Below, in pieces: positions 13,861 through 28,100 of a stretch of 64,000 nt of DNA. The notes beneath the pieces were generated by a model. That model searched no databases and had not been told where the DNA came from. It was given only the letters and a program-made list of their open reading frames with translations. A program made the translations under genes and the position numbers. Each line of letters opens with the position of its first letter. Position 1 is the stretch's first letter. The DNA is from Stachybotrys elegans (Eukaryota > Ascomycota > Sordariomycetes > Hypocreales > Stachybotryaceae): positions 1,054,001 to 1,118,000 of the forward strand of contig JAGPNK010000001.1 of the NCBI GenBank assembly GCA_020746835.1, written 5' to 3'.

Positions 13861-14711
13861 CTACCTACCTATTTGGGACATGGAAAATCGAATGGCAGGA
13901 GCTGAGCGCCAACTCTACTTCTACCGAACCCGTACTTACCGTAATCAACCGTCTGATCACCGATGACAGGCCCAACCAAGCAATCGTACTTGCCTCACCC
14001 CGTAACCTGTGACCTTGTTTGCCGAGCTCAATATTCAGCTACAGGCGCCTCCGTTCTGCTACTTCGGTACTTGGTAGGCACTAAGGGTAGCAGCATTGTT
14101 TGGCCAATCCCGCTCGCCATTGCCTGCATCCCTCCTTTGCCCGATGACGTTGGTTTCGGTAACTGCCACCACATGATCACGAGGTCGGCCCATGAATGAT
14201 TGTGCTCTGTCATGGTACTCCATGCATATGTACCTGTATTCAGAGGCAGTCGATGATGACGATTGCGAATGATTGCCCAGCCATTGGAACCGTGCCAGGC
14301 TGGTTTCCACGTCCAACGAAGGGCGGCACCAAAGCTACCCCAGCTGTACACTGTGCTGTGTAGACAGACACATACATGCACTCTCTGTGAAACATGCTCG
14401 CTCACCCATCACCAGCATTCCCCCGTACTTGTTCCATTGATTGTCCCGACTGTTGCAGCTTCCCCGCAATCAAATTTTATGGTTCGACGGAGTACCTCGT
14501 AATAGTAGCCCATGTATGAGGTACCTTCTGTCCTCCCAGAAGGTTAAGAGGTACCTCCTTGCAGGCATCAGCCCGTTTTACCCAAGACAAAGCAGCAGAC
14601 GGACAGGGTACCTTGGACCGTACATTACGGCAGTACCTTCCCTCGGTCGATGCACGATCCGATTGATCAGAGGTATCCCTAGGCAGTACGTAACACGCCC
14701 TGTTTACGCCC

Positions 14712-14718
14712 TTTATAA
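14712..14718 (+). promoter_or_regulatory. TATA-like box of the DUF1774 gene
   Basis: TTTATAA lies about 150 bases upstream of the ATG at 14866 and is followed by a pyrimidine-rich leader, as in many fungal core promoters. Confidence 0.45.
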
Positions 14719-14865
14719 GCCATCTCAGCCAAACAACATCTTCTCGTTACCCTCCCCTCTTCATCCCTCCCAATATTTACCAATTCCATTAACCCCCAAC
14801 GAGTCATCCACCAACGCCCACATCGACCTTCCTCGCCGTCGCGTGTAATCATTTGCGAGCTCATC

Positions 14866-15891
14866 ATGGCCAACCTCCACGCTTGTATGACTTCTACCAC
14901 TGTGGAATACGAGCTTTGCTGACCCGTCTAGATAACCCCTTCACCAGGCGGGAGTCGCACTCGTCCGAGTCGGTCCTGGCTTACAAGATCTTCACTCTGC
15001 TCTCCTGGCTCCTCTCCGTCGTCGTCTCCGTCTACTACTGCGTCCAAGAACCTCACGATGGCCATCATATTCGGAACCGTATCTGGGACCAAAACTACCT
15101 ATACCCCAGTGCCTTCACCATGAACTCTACCATGGCTGACATCTACTGGTTCGTTCCAAATCCTCGTCAAACTCGTGGATGAATACTCACTGGGGTTGAT
15201 GCAGGATTGTTCTGTTCATTCTACAGGTTGGCTACGTTGGTCACCTCTTCTCCAGCAACTCTGTGTACGTCAACGCGGCAGCCAGTGTCGGAAGCCACTT
15301 CATCCTCAACAATCTCTTCCACTTCGCCTTCGTGATGCTCTTCGTTCGATCCCACTTTGCCTGGGCTGAGGTGATGCTCATCCTGAACTTCGTGAACCTG
15401 AGCTCGCTTTACTTCCGCCACAATACCTACCCGCGCTTCATCCACACGCCTGTCGTCTCCATGCCCCTCGCGTGGACCTTTGTGGCCATTTACTGGAACG
15501 GTGCCATCATGGTCCCTCACCAGCACAACCTCGTTGCCCGCATTTTCGGCAACGTCTTCATCTGGTCCATTCTGGCCTACGGTCTCTTCTTCATTGTTGC
15601 GTACAAGGTTTGTGTGCTCCAGAACTTGTCGTACGAGTGGTGACGTGAGCTAACCTGTGGTAGGACTACACCATGGGCTTCTCCCTCAGCGTTCTTGCTG
15701 CCGCCATTGGAGTCGCCCAGTTCTCTCGCCAGATCATTGCTCTGCAGTGGATCTTTGCTTTTGTGATCATGGCCGTCCTGTTCCTCATGACTCTCGTCGT
15801 CGCGGTTCCCGCCTGGTCTGGGAAGGAATTCCAGTGGAGGCGTGCTCCCCCCGCCGATCAGGAACGCGCTCCGCTCCTCAACGACAACTAG
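14866..15891 (+). CDS. DUF1774 family multi-pass membrane protein
   Basis: Four exons (14866-14884, 14932-15148, 15205-15607, 15664-15891) give 288 residues. The first exon codes only six residues and part of a seventh; its 47-base intron (GTATGA, branch TGCTGAC) joins it to the NPFTRRE segment, which removes an internal stop and fixes the start. Introns two and three are 56 bases each. The protein has about six or seven hydrophobic segments, for instance FTLLSWLLSVVVSVYY near residue 30 and FIVAYKDYTMGFSLSVLA across the last junction, and a polar C-terminal tail ending LLNDN. It resembles the fungal DUF1774 family of uncharacterised integral membrane proteins. No catalytic motif is visible and no function is assigned. 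The membrane that holds it cannot be told from the sequence. Confidence 0.85.
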
Positions 15892-16414
15892 GACACGATT
15901 TCTCAGACTCTGTTGCTCTGCCCACGAAAAACAGTATCAATGGCTCATCGAATTTTTGCTTGCTTTCACTGTTGAGTTACCCAATTCCCATCGGCGATGA
16001 CTCCGTCCTCCGCAGCTTTAGTGGACCAGGCCTGTGGTTGAAACGCAGATGCAAGCGGCCCAGGTAGGGAAAGTGGAGATTGGAGAAGCGTGTTAGGCAT
16101 GTAGCCAGCGTCGAAGTTGTACGAGAATACCATAGTCAGACAAAAAAACAAGCTTGTGACCCTGAATCTGGACCTTTTCCTCCGAGATCAACGAAACGCA
16201 TGCCACATAATAGTGACGTCAGGATGATGGATGCTTATCGATAACAATGTGCCCCACATAACCATGACCTGGATACCGGGGTACCTCCATATCTTATGGA
16301 GACCCCTGTCTCCGTGCACAATACCCGCAACTAGGTAGAGGTGGAATTGAGAATGCTGATTTTGGTCCGTAGTTCGCGCCTCAACTTTTGCGACCCTTTA
16401 TATCCTTGAACCAG
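15892..16414. other. Intergenic between DUF1774 and Ppt2-like genes
   Basis: About 520 bases with the end of one plus-strand gene and the promoter of the next. A GGTACC word lies near 16280 and a weak TATA-like TTTATAT at about 16397, only some 18 bases from the next ATG. Nothing else is seen. Confidence 0.5.
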
Positions 16415-17002
16415 ATGAAGCCGCTACGGCCTTTCCCGCTTCCGATCCACGTCGGAACGGACATTTGCCAGATATCGCGTATTCATGCCATTCTTAGCGG
16501 CCACCAGCGTTTACGCTTCATCGACCGCATCCTAACGTCGGACGAGCCCTCACGACGCGACAGCCGGCTTCAAGCCACGCTCCATCTCAACCATTCGGCC
16601 CCAGCGAGGACATCGAAAGCGACACGTGATAATAATGGGGGGGTAGAGGATAGCGAGGCATTGCTGTGGAAAGCTGCAACGTTCATGGCGGGCAGGTGGG
16701 CTCGCTTGCGAACAGTCTCGATTGGGAAAGCTGTTGACTGACTTGTGATCTACGGCAGATTCGCTGCAAAGGAGGCGGTCATTAAGGCGCACCCCCATCT
16801 TCACCTCACGTTTCATGACATTTCCATTGAGCGACTTGAGCAAGAGGGAAGCCGTTTGGGAAGCGGGCCACCTGTCGCGAGGATAAAAATTACGGCTGAT
16901 GCAGACCATGACCAGAGTGCGCTCCTCTCGATAAGCCACGATGGTGACTACGCAACGGCAGTGTGCATCGGCGCCGCCTACGACGCGGACAAGTGGAAAT
17001 AA
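16415..17002 (+). CDS. AcpS-type 4'-phosphopantetheinyl transferase (Ppt2-like)
   Basis: Transfers phosphopantetheine from CoA to a serine of an acyl carrier protein; fungal AcpS-type enzymes such as yeast Ppt2 act on the mitochondrial ACP. Two exons (16415-16695 and 16759-17002) are joined across a 63-base intron whose branch-like CTGAC lies near 16735. The product is 174 residues, a normal AcpS size. Family marks are VGTDICQISRI near residues 12-22 (the Asp binds magnesium), FAAKEAVIKA just after the junction (the WxxKEA-type catalytic motif), and SISHDGDYATAV near the C terminus. The middle, residues about 50-80, is poorly conserved. No clear mitochondrial presequence precedes the VGTDI motif, so location is inferred from the family. 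The ABC transporter downstream is not evidence for a metabolite cluster. Confidence 0.88.
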
Positions 17003-18099
17003 GGCAACGGACCACGCAGAGGCTGTGTATGTGCCTGTCGACAAAAAAGCCTGAGATAATTTGTCGTGCTGGGTGTGATGGCAGCAGCCGCTGCTCTCCG
17101 TTCCCCCAGCCTACGTCAGGAGGCAGGGCACCCAATCAGAGCCGGCGGGCGCTGCTGCGAGGAAGCCCGTCGTGTCGTGCCAAGCACCCGCTTGCATGGC
17201 GCGGGATGTGGTGCTCAGCATCCCCCCCTTCCACTCGCCAGGTACGCCAGAGTGTCGGGCTCTGGATAAGCTGAAGCCCAAACGCCCATGCTGTGATCCC
17301 TTGCCATGCTGGCATGCAGTAGTAGTAGACCCGATATCGGGAAATAAGGGTCGTGGCCGTCGTCGCCTGCAGATCAACAACATGCTCGAAATTACGCCAT
17401 GACGTTTGTGTGTGATGCAGTGTTGCATTGAATCTAGGCAGCAGCCTCAGTCATTCCATGTCGTTTTAGGCAGATATTTTATGTACCCAATTGAAGTTCG
17501 TCTGTTTGATGAATTGATTTCTCTCTGGACGGGGAAAAAAGGTGGGCAGCGGCGGCGGCGGCGCGCGGGAAGGAGTCACCCGGCGAGCATGCGGGTGGCT
17601 ACTGCAACAACCTGAATGAAGGTCAAGGCAGGCGGCTCCACCATCCACTCACCCACGCCTTGCCATCCATCCACTCCTTCTTTTTCCTTGAGGGGCGCAG
17701 CCCGTGTGTGTGTTTTGATGTTTATCACCGGATTTTCATCCTGCCAATTGACATCCAGAGGGACGCAGAGACATGCCAACGCTGGTGCCTCCGGACCGTC
17801 CCCGCCCCCTTGCTTGTCCTCGTCACCCTCGATCCAAACGGTTGCAGCTCCGATCCCGCACGCGAGCCTGGTCTGTCGGTGAACCAGCCGCATTGGCTCC
17901 CCGGTGATGCAGGGATTTTGCTCGGCATCGCATCGTGACCGCTCCTTGCCACCAATAGGCTGTCTCGAGATCGTGCTTCGCTCTCCTTATTACTTTGTTA
18001 TGGGTCCCGATGTATGAATCTTCGACTCCTTCTTCTTTTCTTCTTTTTCTTCTTTTCCCTCCTCATCCTTCGCTTCCCCTTTGCTGAGGGGTCTGCGCC
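17003..18099. other. Intergenic, promoter side of the ABC transporter gene
   Basis: Two plus-strand genes flank about 1.1 kb. It contains a CGG-rich run at about 17540-17565 and, next to the ABC transporter start, a pyrimidine-rich tract (about 18026-18084) of the kind found around fungal transcription starts. No gene is seen. Confidence 0.5.
18026..18084 (+). promoter_or_regulatory. Pyrimidine-rich tract before the ABC transporter start
   Basis: A nearly pure CT stretch ends about 16 bases upstream of the ATG at 18100. Such tracts mark transcription start regions and leaders in filamentous fungi. No TATA box is evident. Confidence 0.4.
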
Positions 18100-21000
18100 A
18101 TGTCGTTTCATGCCGCCGCCACCGCCGCTGCTAGAATGGACTTGGAATGGCTCAATGTTGAACTCGGGATCCTTCCCGTAGGATTCTATAACTCCTCGGT
18201 TTTTGGCACGGTAGACTCAGGTCCCAGTATGGCGCGCCAGACAATGTACGTTGCCGGTTCCCCGAGCTTCTCTGTACAACAACGTTCGCTAATACTAAGG
18301 TAGCTTTCAAGCCTCGCGCCATGACCAGGTCGAATGGATTGCTCAAGTCTCTCGCTTTGCTCAGTCAGGCATCCTCCAAGCCCTCGTTCTCTCTACTTCG
18401 GTGTGCTCCATGGCATTCATCCTGTCCACCTCTCAGAAGCAAGATGTCAGCTTCAAGTCCAGAGCTTTCCCCATTAGATGGCCCTACGAGGTCTTGTCAC
18501 AGGCCGCGCGCATTGCTGCCCTCGTCTCCGTAAACATGGCCTTTCTCCGAGGCAGCACGAATCTGCTGAATGTGCTTGCCTTGGTGTATGCCTTCGCGAT
18601 TGGTCTGCTCCGCCTCGTTAGCCGTCCGCGCAGACGGCGCATGATCCTGGGCCAGGTCAACTATGTCCTAACTGCCATCCTGCTGCTACTCCTCGTCGCT
18701 CAGACCCTTCCTTGTATCCAGACCGGTGTGACGTGCGGTTGTGATTCCAGCATAGCCGCTGCGATAGCTTCGCTGGCAGCAGCCTTCCTCATCGCCATCA
18801 CCACGCCCACAGAATGGATTCCGCCGAATACCAACATAGACATCCCAGGCTGGGCCGCTGAGCATGAGGCTCCTGCTCTGGAGGAGACGTGCAGCTGGAT
18901 TGACTACTACTGCACCTACAACTGGCTCGATCCCATCCTCTGGAAAGGAATCAGAAACAAGCTCGACATGTCTGGCATTCCCCGATTAGCCTGGTATGAT
19001 GAACCAATGTATCTCCTGCGCCAGCTCCAGAGGGCTCGCTCAATTCACCAAAAGACTCTTTTTACCGTCATAAGATATCAATGGAAAGAGCTCACCATCA
19101 TGGCCATCATGAGCATGGCTGCCTTTGCTGTCGAAAACATCTCGCCGTATGCCATGTACCGTCTTCTCGACCATATCAGTGACCCTGCCGCTGCCGTTTA
19201 CCAGCCTTGGGTATGGCTAGCACTCATGTTCTTCGGGCCCCTGGTTCGGTCTGTTCTTTACCAGCAATATGTCTTCACCTCAACCCGCCTCGTCGTCCGA
19301 ATCAGAGCCGGTATGACGCAGGAGCTATACCACCGAGCCCTCGAGTCCATGGAGCTCGACGAGTCCCACTTCCACGCGGAAGACAGCCCAGGGCTCACGC
19401 ACAAGTCGACTGCTGCTGGTCGCCTGGCGAATCTGATGGCCTCGGATATACAGTCCATCTTTCGAGCACGAGACGTCATCCAAGTCTTCATCGGCGTCCC
19501 CGTTGGAACAGCCATATCGCTCTTCGGCATGTACAGGATGCTTGGCTGGCCATCGCTCGTCGGAACCGCCGTCTTACTCATTGGTGCGCCCATCACCATT
19601 TGGCTTGGCCAACTCCAGTTCCGAGCACAAAAGAAGGTGCGGCAGGCACAAGATTCCCGCATCTCCTTGGTCACCGAATATCTGGCCTCCATCAGGGCCA
19701 TCAAGTACTTTGCATGGGAGGATGCCATCACTGCCAAGATAGTAGATTCACGTTCCGTCGAGCAAAATCAGCTTTGGCAAGTCTCCTTGATGTCAGCACT
19801 CATGTCCCAGATTACTCAAGTCTTCCCCTATCTCAGCCTTCTCGTCATGTTTGGCCTTCACGTGGCGCTCCGGGGGAGCCTAGACGCATCCATGGCATTC
19901 ACAACAGTCGTCCTCGTCAAGAATATCCGGAGGAATCTGGTGCAGGCAAGCACCGTGGGCCGCAGTATTGCCGCCGCCGTAGTCTCTTTGCGCCGGCTGG
20001 ATGACTACTTTGGCAATACGGTGCCTCTGACACGTTACCCCAAGGGCCCTCTGCGCATACAAGGTGCCTCGTTCCGCCGAAGCAAAAAGGCCGTATTCAC
20101 ACTCGAAGATGTATCTCTGGAGTTTGCTCAAGGCGGTCTCAATGTCATCAGTGGTCCAAGTGGAAGTGGAAAGACGACCCTGCTTCTCTCTATCCTTGGT
20201 GAGACGTACTTGGAGAAGGGATCTGTGACCAGGCCAGACGACGTTGCGTATGCATCTCAGTCAGCTTGGCTACAGAACGACACGATCCGAGCCAATATCC
20301 TCTTTGGTAGTGCGATGGAGAAGGCTCGCTATGATCGCGTTGTGAAAGCCTGTTGTTTGCTTGTAGATTTCAAAGAGCTGCCCAATGGAGACAATACCAT
20401 AGTGGGTGAAAATGGCACGTCCTTGTCCGGTGGACAGAAGGCGCGTGTCGCTCTCGCCAGAGCCTTGTACTCCAAGGCGCCGTTGCTTCTTTTAGACGAT
20501 ATCTTTTCCGCACTCGATGCCAAAACCTCTGCGGGAGTCTGGAAATACTGCTTCTGTGGAGATCTCCTGCGTGGGAGAACAACAGTCTTGGTGACTCAAG
20601 TGCCCTGGATCACTGACCAAGCAGATCTTTCCATCATCCTCGATAGGGGGCGCGTACAAGAGGTCGATCCGCATATTGGCGTGGTTCGCCAGCCCATTGA
20701 AATTGCGCAGGTCCTCGGTGGAGGTGGTGACGACGATGATGAAGGGGATGCGGTGGCCGAGCCCACATTGCAAGCCAATGGCGACCCTTTGAATGACGAG
20801 GCTAAAGTGGCCAACCATGACAAGCCCAAAGATATTGTCAGCCAGGAGGCGAAGGCTTCTGGAAAACTCGGCCGTTTTGCTTGTAAGTTGTCCCTCGTCC
20901 CGGATCTTGATAGTCTAAAGCTGACCGGCTTAGCTCTTCAGTACATGGCTTACTTTGGCCACCCGGCCATTGGCTTCGGCTGTATCCTGTTCATGGTGAC

Positions 21001-22978
21001 CACAAACGTTTTCTTCTTTGGCAATGGCCTGTGGCTGTCCGAATGGGTTGAGGCGTACAGCCATGAAGGGTACGTCGATGTGGCCTACTACATGGGGATA
21101 TACTCCCTCATCTGCGTCATTGAGATCCTCACCTGGGGCTGTTCCATCATTCTGTTTGAATGGGGTGCCTGGCGTGCTGCGAAGAAGCTACACAACGACT
21201 TCATCCACGCCATCATGAGCGTGTCCCTGTCGTGGTTCAAGGTCATACCCATTGGACGCATCACCAACCGGTTTTCCGGAGACATGACTTCGATAGATAG
21301 CATGCTCGGCAGCATGCTCCGTGCCTGCGTGGATGCCATCCTGTCGCTGCTGTTCCGCCTTGCTGCTGTGAGCACCATTATGCCTATATTCATGGTCCCC
21401 GCATTCTTTACCTGCCTCTTTGGTGTTGTCATCGGTGAGATTTACACGCGCGCGGCCGTCATAGCTAAGCGCATGACCTCCTCGGCACAGTCGCCCATCT
21501 TCTCCCAATACGGCGATACGCTCGCTGGCCTGTCTATCATCCGGGCCAGAGCTGGTATCCCCCAGGAGTTCATGCTGGAGCTGGCCTCCAAACTGCGCGT
21601 CTGGGCCGCCGTGCAGCAGACCAGCTTCAACCTCAACCGGTGGGTGGCGATACGCGTGGACCTTGTGACGGCTCTGGTAGCTCTCTGCGCGGGCATAATT
21701 GCCCTCTCTCAGACCGGGTACATCAGCGCCGCGCTGGTGGGATTCTCTCTCAGCAATTCCAATTCCCTGAACAAATCGATCCTGTACCTCGTCCGAGCTA
21801 TGAACGATTGGGAGGTTGAGATCCAAAGCGTAGGCATATTCCAGCCCCCCAGGCATTCCCCTTACACACCCAGAGATTCTGACTTGCACCTATAGTTTCA
21901 TCGTGTCAAGGAATATGTCAAGCTGGAGCCTGAGGAAAAGAACGACGAGCCGTTTCCCGAGCAAGGCGAGGACAACGAGTATGTCGACGATGAGAGCCAG
22001 GTGATCCCCAGTGACTGGCCTCGATCGGGAGACATTGAGTTCCGCAACGTGACGATACGGTATGACATGGATGGGCCAGATATCCTGACAGATGTCAACC
22101 TCAAGTTCAAGGCTGGAGAGCGCGTGGCTGTGGTAGGGCGGACAGGATCAGGGAAAAGCACGGTAAGGACATATATTTTCGTCTCTGAGCTACAGCTGCA
22201 TTGGCTATCTTACTGATTACGTTCAGCTCGTCTTGTCCTTGCTCCGATTCACACATGTTGTGTCGGGCCAGATCCTCTACGACGGCATCGACATCACCAA
22301 GATCCCCCGCGGCCGCCTCCGCGAGAGCCTCACCATCATACCCCAGGAAGCCGTCCTCTTCAACGGCTCCGTCCAGACCAACCTCGACCCCACGGGCCTC
22401 GTCTCGGAGGAGAAGCTCCTCCGAGCCCTTGACAACTGCCGCGGCATCGCCTCCTTCTCCGACGATACGCCCGACTTTGCCGAGACCATCTCCCTCGCCT
22501 CCGAGGTCGACGCGAGAGGGGAAAACTTCTCCCACGGTCAGCGCCAGGTCCTCTCCCTATGCCGCGCCCTCATCCGCCAGAGCAAGCTTATGCTCCTGGA
22601 CGAGGCGACTGCTAGTATGGACTACGAGACAGACCGCGGCATCCAGCAGGTTCTGCGCGATGAGCTGGCGGTCGCCGGCGGGGGCCGCACGCTCGTCACC
22701 ATTGCTCACCGGCTGCGAACCATCATTGACTACGACAGCGTGATTGTCATGAGCGCAGGCAGGGTTGTTGAGTAAGACATACCCCCCCCTCCCCTTGTAT
22801 ACAGACACCCAAGGAGATGTTTTGACCTTTGCATACTGACTGACCACAATGTAGATGCGGCTCCCCGCAAGACTTGTACCATGCCAAGGGCCAGTTCTAC
22901 GACATGGTCCAGCACAGCGGAGAGGTGGAAGTGCTACAGCAGGTATTGGATAGCTCTTCGGAGGAAGGGAGACAGTGA
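18100..22978 (+). CDS. ABCC (MRP-type) full-length ABC transporter
   Basis: ATP-driven exporter of the multidrug-resistance-associated family, sited in plasma or vacuolar membrane; the substrate cannot be told. Six exons (18100-18245, 18304-20882, 20934-21829, 21896-22162, 22227-22771, 22855-22978) give 1,518 residues. The order is an N-terminal hydrophobic TMD0, TMD1, NBD1, TMD2, NBD2. NBD1 has GPSGSGKTT at about residue 666, signature LSGGQ and Walker B LLLLDDIFSALD, where Asp stands in place of catalytic Glu, as usual for ABCC. NBD2 has GRTGSGKST at about residue 1287, signature FSHGQ and LLLDEATASMD. An acidic linker (about 20720-20770) separates NBD1 from TMD2. Intron 2 (51 bases) keeps the frame open, so an unspliced reading would also translate. 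The start is less sure: an in-frame ATG at 18136 would remove 12 residues, and an earlier exon is possible. Confidence 0.9.
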
Positions 22979-23624
22979 GGAATGATTTATACGAAGTAAA
23001 AGAGGAAGTGGCATGATCTGACGATGATGGAGAAAGAAAAACGCAGCACACCTGCTTTATAGAGTCCCGTAGTAGGAACAGGTTGTTTTACAAGTTGGAT
23101 CGATCAAGATTGAAACATTTAGGATTGAAATTGAATGCAGGATGATCATATCAAATCAAGTTGAAGAAAAAGGATGCTGGATGGAGGTTAGGTCCCTTGT
23201 TAGTAACCGCATCCTTGGCTGGATTATGCATCGTCGTCACTTCAGTGGTCATAACCAGGCAAGACAAACAAGACCAGACATCGTATGCTCTAAGAGAAAT
23301 AAAAATAAATAAATCATGTCGTGCGCCCTCTGATTTCGTGTATCTTTCCCGCTGCATCATGAACTATACAGGAACATTTAGCCCGTTCTCCCATCTCCCT
23401 CTCCCAACGCCGAATCTGCCTATCAGGGACGTGTCCGCGTATTTTCGTGTGCGTGTGCGCTTTGCATGAAATCCTGCATGCGGTTCTCTGGTGTGTATCG
23501 GTTGTATGCTGACCTTCGTGTCAAGGTATTAAAGGTTTGGAGGATTTGGTTTCTCTCTTGTCCGTTTGTCTGTTCGCCTCTTCAGGCATGCATGACTGGA
23601 ACGAGACGAATATTAATTCGCGCC
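22979..23624. other. Intergenic, convergent 3' ends
   Basis: The ABC transporter and Hog1-type genes end toward each other here. The sequence is more AT-rich than its surroundings. No gene or clear repeat is seen. Confidence 0.5.
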
Positions 23625-25153
<1,529 letters not shown>

Positions 25154-28100
25154 TGTGAATGAATTTGGTTGTGTCGAATCGATGGGGAAAATGTGCAGAA
25201 CAGACAGCTACTGTGTAGCTCCTCGAAACGTGGAAGAATGGAGAGAGGAGGAGGAGGAGGAAGTGAAGAGAATGGAGGGGTTAGAGAGCAGGAAAACGAT
25301 GCAGGCGCAGAGAGACGAGTTACGCGGCTGGCGTAGGCTGTAGGGCTCGACGATGAGACCTTGTGTTGCGCGTGGCGGGTTCGTATCGACGGAGAAGATG
25401 CTGCGATTGCAGAGTTTGGTGCAGTGCAGAGCTTTAGGTTTGTATGGCTCCAGAGCGCGAGTTCGGCCGTGTTTCGATGCTTCCTTTCAAGTGGCGGACG
25501 CAGCAGGCGGGGTAGCGCGAAGAGGTGCGGCGACAAGGGATAAAAGGTGATGGGGAGCGACAGAGCACAGGGTGTCAGTGGCTAGGCTCTGGGGGGGGAA
25601 TCGAGATTCTGCATCAGTCCGACAGGTCAGCAGTCGTCTCCAAGGATCGCGACACCCTAGAAAAATAAATAAAATAAAAAATGTATTCATGCGTCTGCAA
25701 GGAGAGCCATGGGTCATTTGCTAAAAGCAAATGTGTTCCCATCATCGCCGTCTACCTCCCCTTCGTTTTTTGGCTTCTTGCGCACAGCGCAGACTCCTCT
25801 CCAGAAGCAGACGGCGGGCTCCCCCCTTCTCTCCAAAACTTCTCCTAAGGGCGACGGCTCGGGGGACCAAGGTTTTCCTCACAGTTGTAGTGGTTGATGG
25901 GCCAGCGGGGACAGTCGCAGAAGAGGGGCGGCAGCAGCCAAAGAAACAGCAGAAGAGAGGGGCGGTGGCAACACGAAAAAGGTTGACGGGTATGTGTGAT
26001 AGAGGGCGATGCAGTGCCTCGTCTAGATGCTGATGATGGATGGTGGTGATTTATTTCCGGTTCGCGATAGGAATGTGGGAGGAGGGAGGGAGAGAATGGA
26101 GATGGAAGAGAAAGAGAGAGTTTGGCGGCAGACGGCTCGACGGTGGGAATTGCCCAACATTGTGCTCGTTCCGCGTCCCTCGTCCTTTCTTCTTGCCGTC
26201 TGGCATCGCAGTTTCCGATTCTCTCGATTTTCGGTCCACTCTGATCAGGAAATGGGCCAGAGGTACAGGGGGGACCGACATGCAGAGTACGCGGCACAGC
26301 ACGGAGCTTTGGTGTGCCTGTCAGGTACCTGCAAGTACCTGGCGTGGGCTAGGATACCACCGTGTCTCTAGCCTGGGGGGTGTGGGGGTATCTTGACACT
26401 CTCTGGTGGGAAGCGGCCATGGCAGGTACCTTGGTCATGGAACCCATGGGCGTAAGGCAGGAGGGAAAAGAACAAGGAAAAGAGAGAAGGAGAGAATCGA
26501 CGATAGGTAAATCATGGCTTACCTTGGAAGGGGGAAAGTAGTGGCAAAGATGGGATTGCTCCGCAAGCCGTTGTAGCGAGACCTTGTCTCGGCAGATGCA
26601 GCGTCTGCGTTTGTCGATGTCGATGTCGATGTCGAGGAGCACGGGATAGCAGTGATACCGTGCAGAAACGCAGCAAACGGCCGACACTCGAAAGTGGATG
26701 TCGATCCCAGGTCGGGAACCCCAACTTTCTAGAAAATGTACCTGTTTGTACGGGAGGAGGCGGAGGAGGAAGGGCAAGGTACGCGTGCGTGCGTGCAAGG
26801 CTAAGGAGGGCCTATGACGACAACTTGCGGGCGGGAAACAAGGGGACCCAAGGGGAGGGGGGAGAAGGAAGGGGGGGGAGGGGGAGGAAGTATCGGCTTC
26901 CTCCGTTTGCTGATCTTCGGGGATCGTCTAGCTCGTGCTTATTTTCGAATTTTCCCGTCTTTGGGAAATGCGATTTGTTTTTTTGTGTTTTTTCTTGCCT
27001 CCGTGAAGCTATTGTCCGAGGCGTCGGGATCTGTATTTGCGAGGTCGGATTTTCCCTTGGACGTGGGATGGGTTGGGGTTTTGGGCGTGGTTTGTGCGTG
27101 GTTGGAGGATCGGCGGGTGCACGCAAGCAGACAGCAGATGGAGTAGACGAGCGCGACAAAACCCTTTCTGAGCGGTGTGTACAATAAGATCAGCGGGCTG
27201 TAATGGACATGTCAGAAGCTCCCTCTTGACATGAATGGATCAAGGCTAACCTGATGATGCAAAAGCGATGAAGACAGCGAGAGAGAACGAGAAACAGTGA
27301 GAACTCGAGGCGACCCTAATACTACTAGTAGAGTAGATAGCAGGGTTGGTGGTGGTGGTGGTGGTTGGACGGCCAAGTCAATAAAACAACTATGACGTTG
27401 GGGATGGGAGACGAGGGAAAGGAGGGGGGGGAGAAGAACCTCCGTCATAAGAACACAAAAACGAAAAGCACGTCAGCTATCAATGGGAAGTGTGGGACAA
27501 GAGCTTGGGAAGAGGGGGGAGGGGGCTCTGACGATGTCTGCGTATCTGCATCTTCGCTTGATAGGTCGAGCGACACGACGTCTTTTCCGCCCTGCCTGCC
27601 GCCCAGCTTGGAAATCCCTGGGAGAGAACCCGGTTCTCGACATTGATTTCATTCTGCTTCTCCAACATGCAGACCGCTGCCAAAACGGCTCCCGGCTCTG
27701 CGGCTTATTTTACGCCATGACATGCCCTTCCCTTGTCCACCCTTGCGTGCGCGCGTCCCCCTTGTCCATGCCGTGGTCCCCTACAGGTCCGCAGGCCTGC
27801 CGCGCACCGTCGGCGAGGCGATGTCATACGACTGTCATGATGCTCCTCTCCCGCCAGCCCTGGCCAAGGTGGAAAGGCTTTATGCTGGGTTGAAGTCGCC
27901 CATCCGGTTTTCCATCAGTGTCCCGCCAGCCCATCGACTACCTGTCTGGCCAAGCATCATCAGCACATGTATATGCACATATGCACGCTCATTCACCCAC
28001 CATCCGACCAAATACGAGACGCACGCAACCTTGGATTCGTCGAATTTTCTAGATACCCAGGTAGGTAGGATCCATACGGGTCCCTGGCGTGGGTTGCGTG

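Larger units (their letters stand above)
12389..14865. other. Divergent intergenic region, 2.5 kb
   Basis: This separates the Clr5-domain gene (minus) from the DUF1774 gene (plus) and must hold both promoters. It contains a pyrimidine-rich stretch (about 13740-13841), a 15-base G run at 13846-13860, and several GTACC/GGTACC words between 14490 and 14640. A minus-strand frame at 13156-13383 (75 codons) has a hydrophobic middle and good third-position GC, but no family I recognise (see findings). Confidence 0.6.

Noticed and set aside
16415..22978. Phosphopantetheinyl transferase next to an ABC transporter as a metabolite cluster
   Set aside because: The transferase is the small AcpS type for housekeeping ACP, and no synthase, tailoring enzyme or regulator is nearby.
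26660..27187. Plus-strand frame of 175 codons upstream of hog1
   Set aside because: Glycine and arginine runs come from G-rich repeats; no domain and no promoter-like start.
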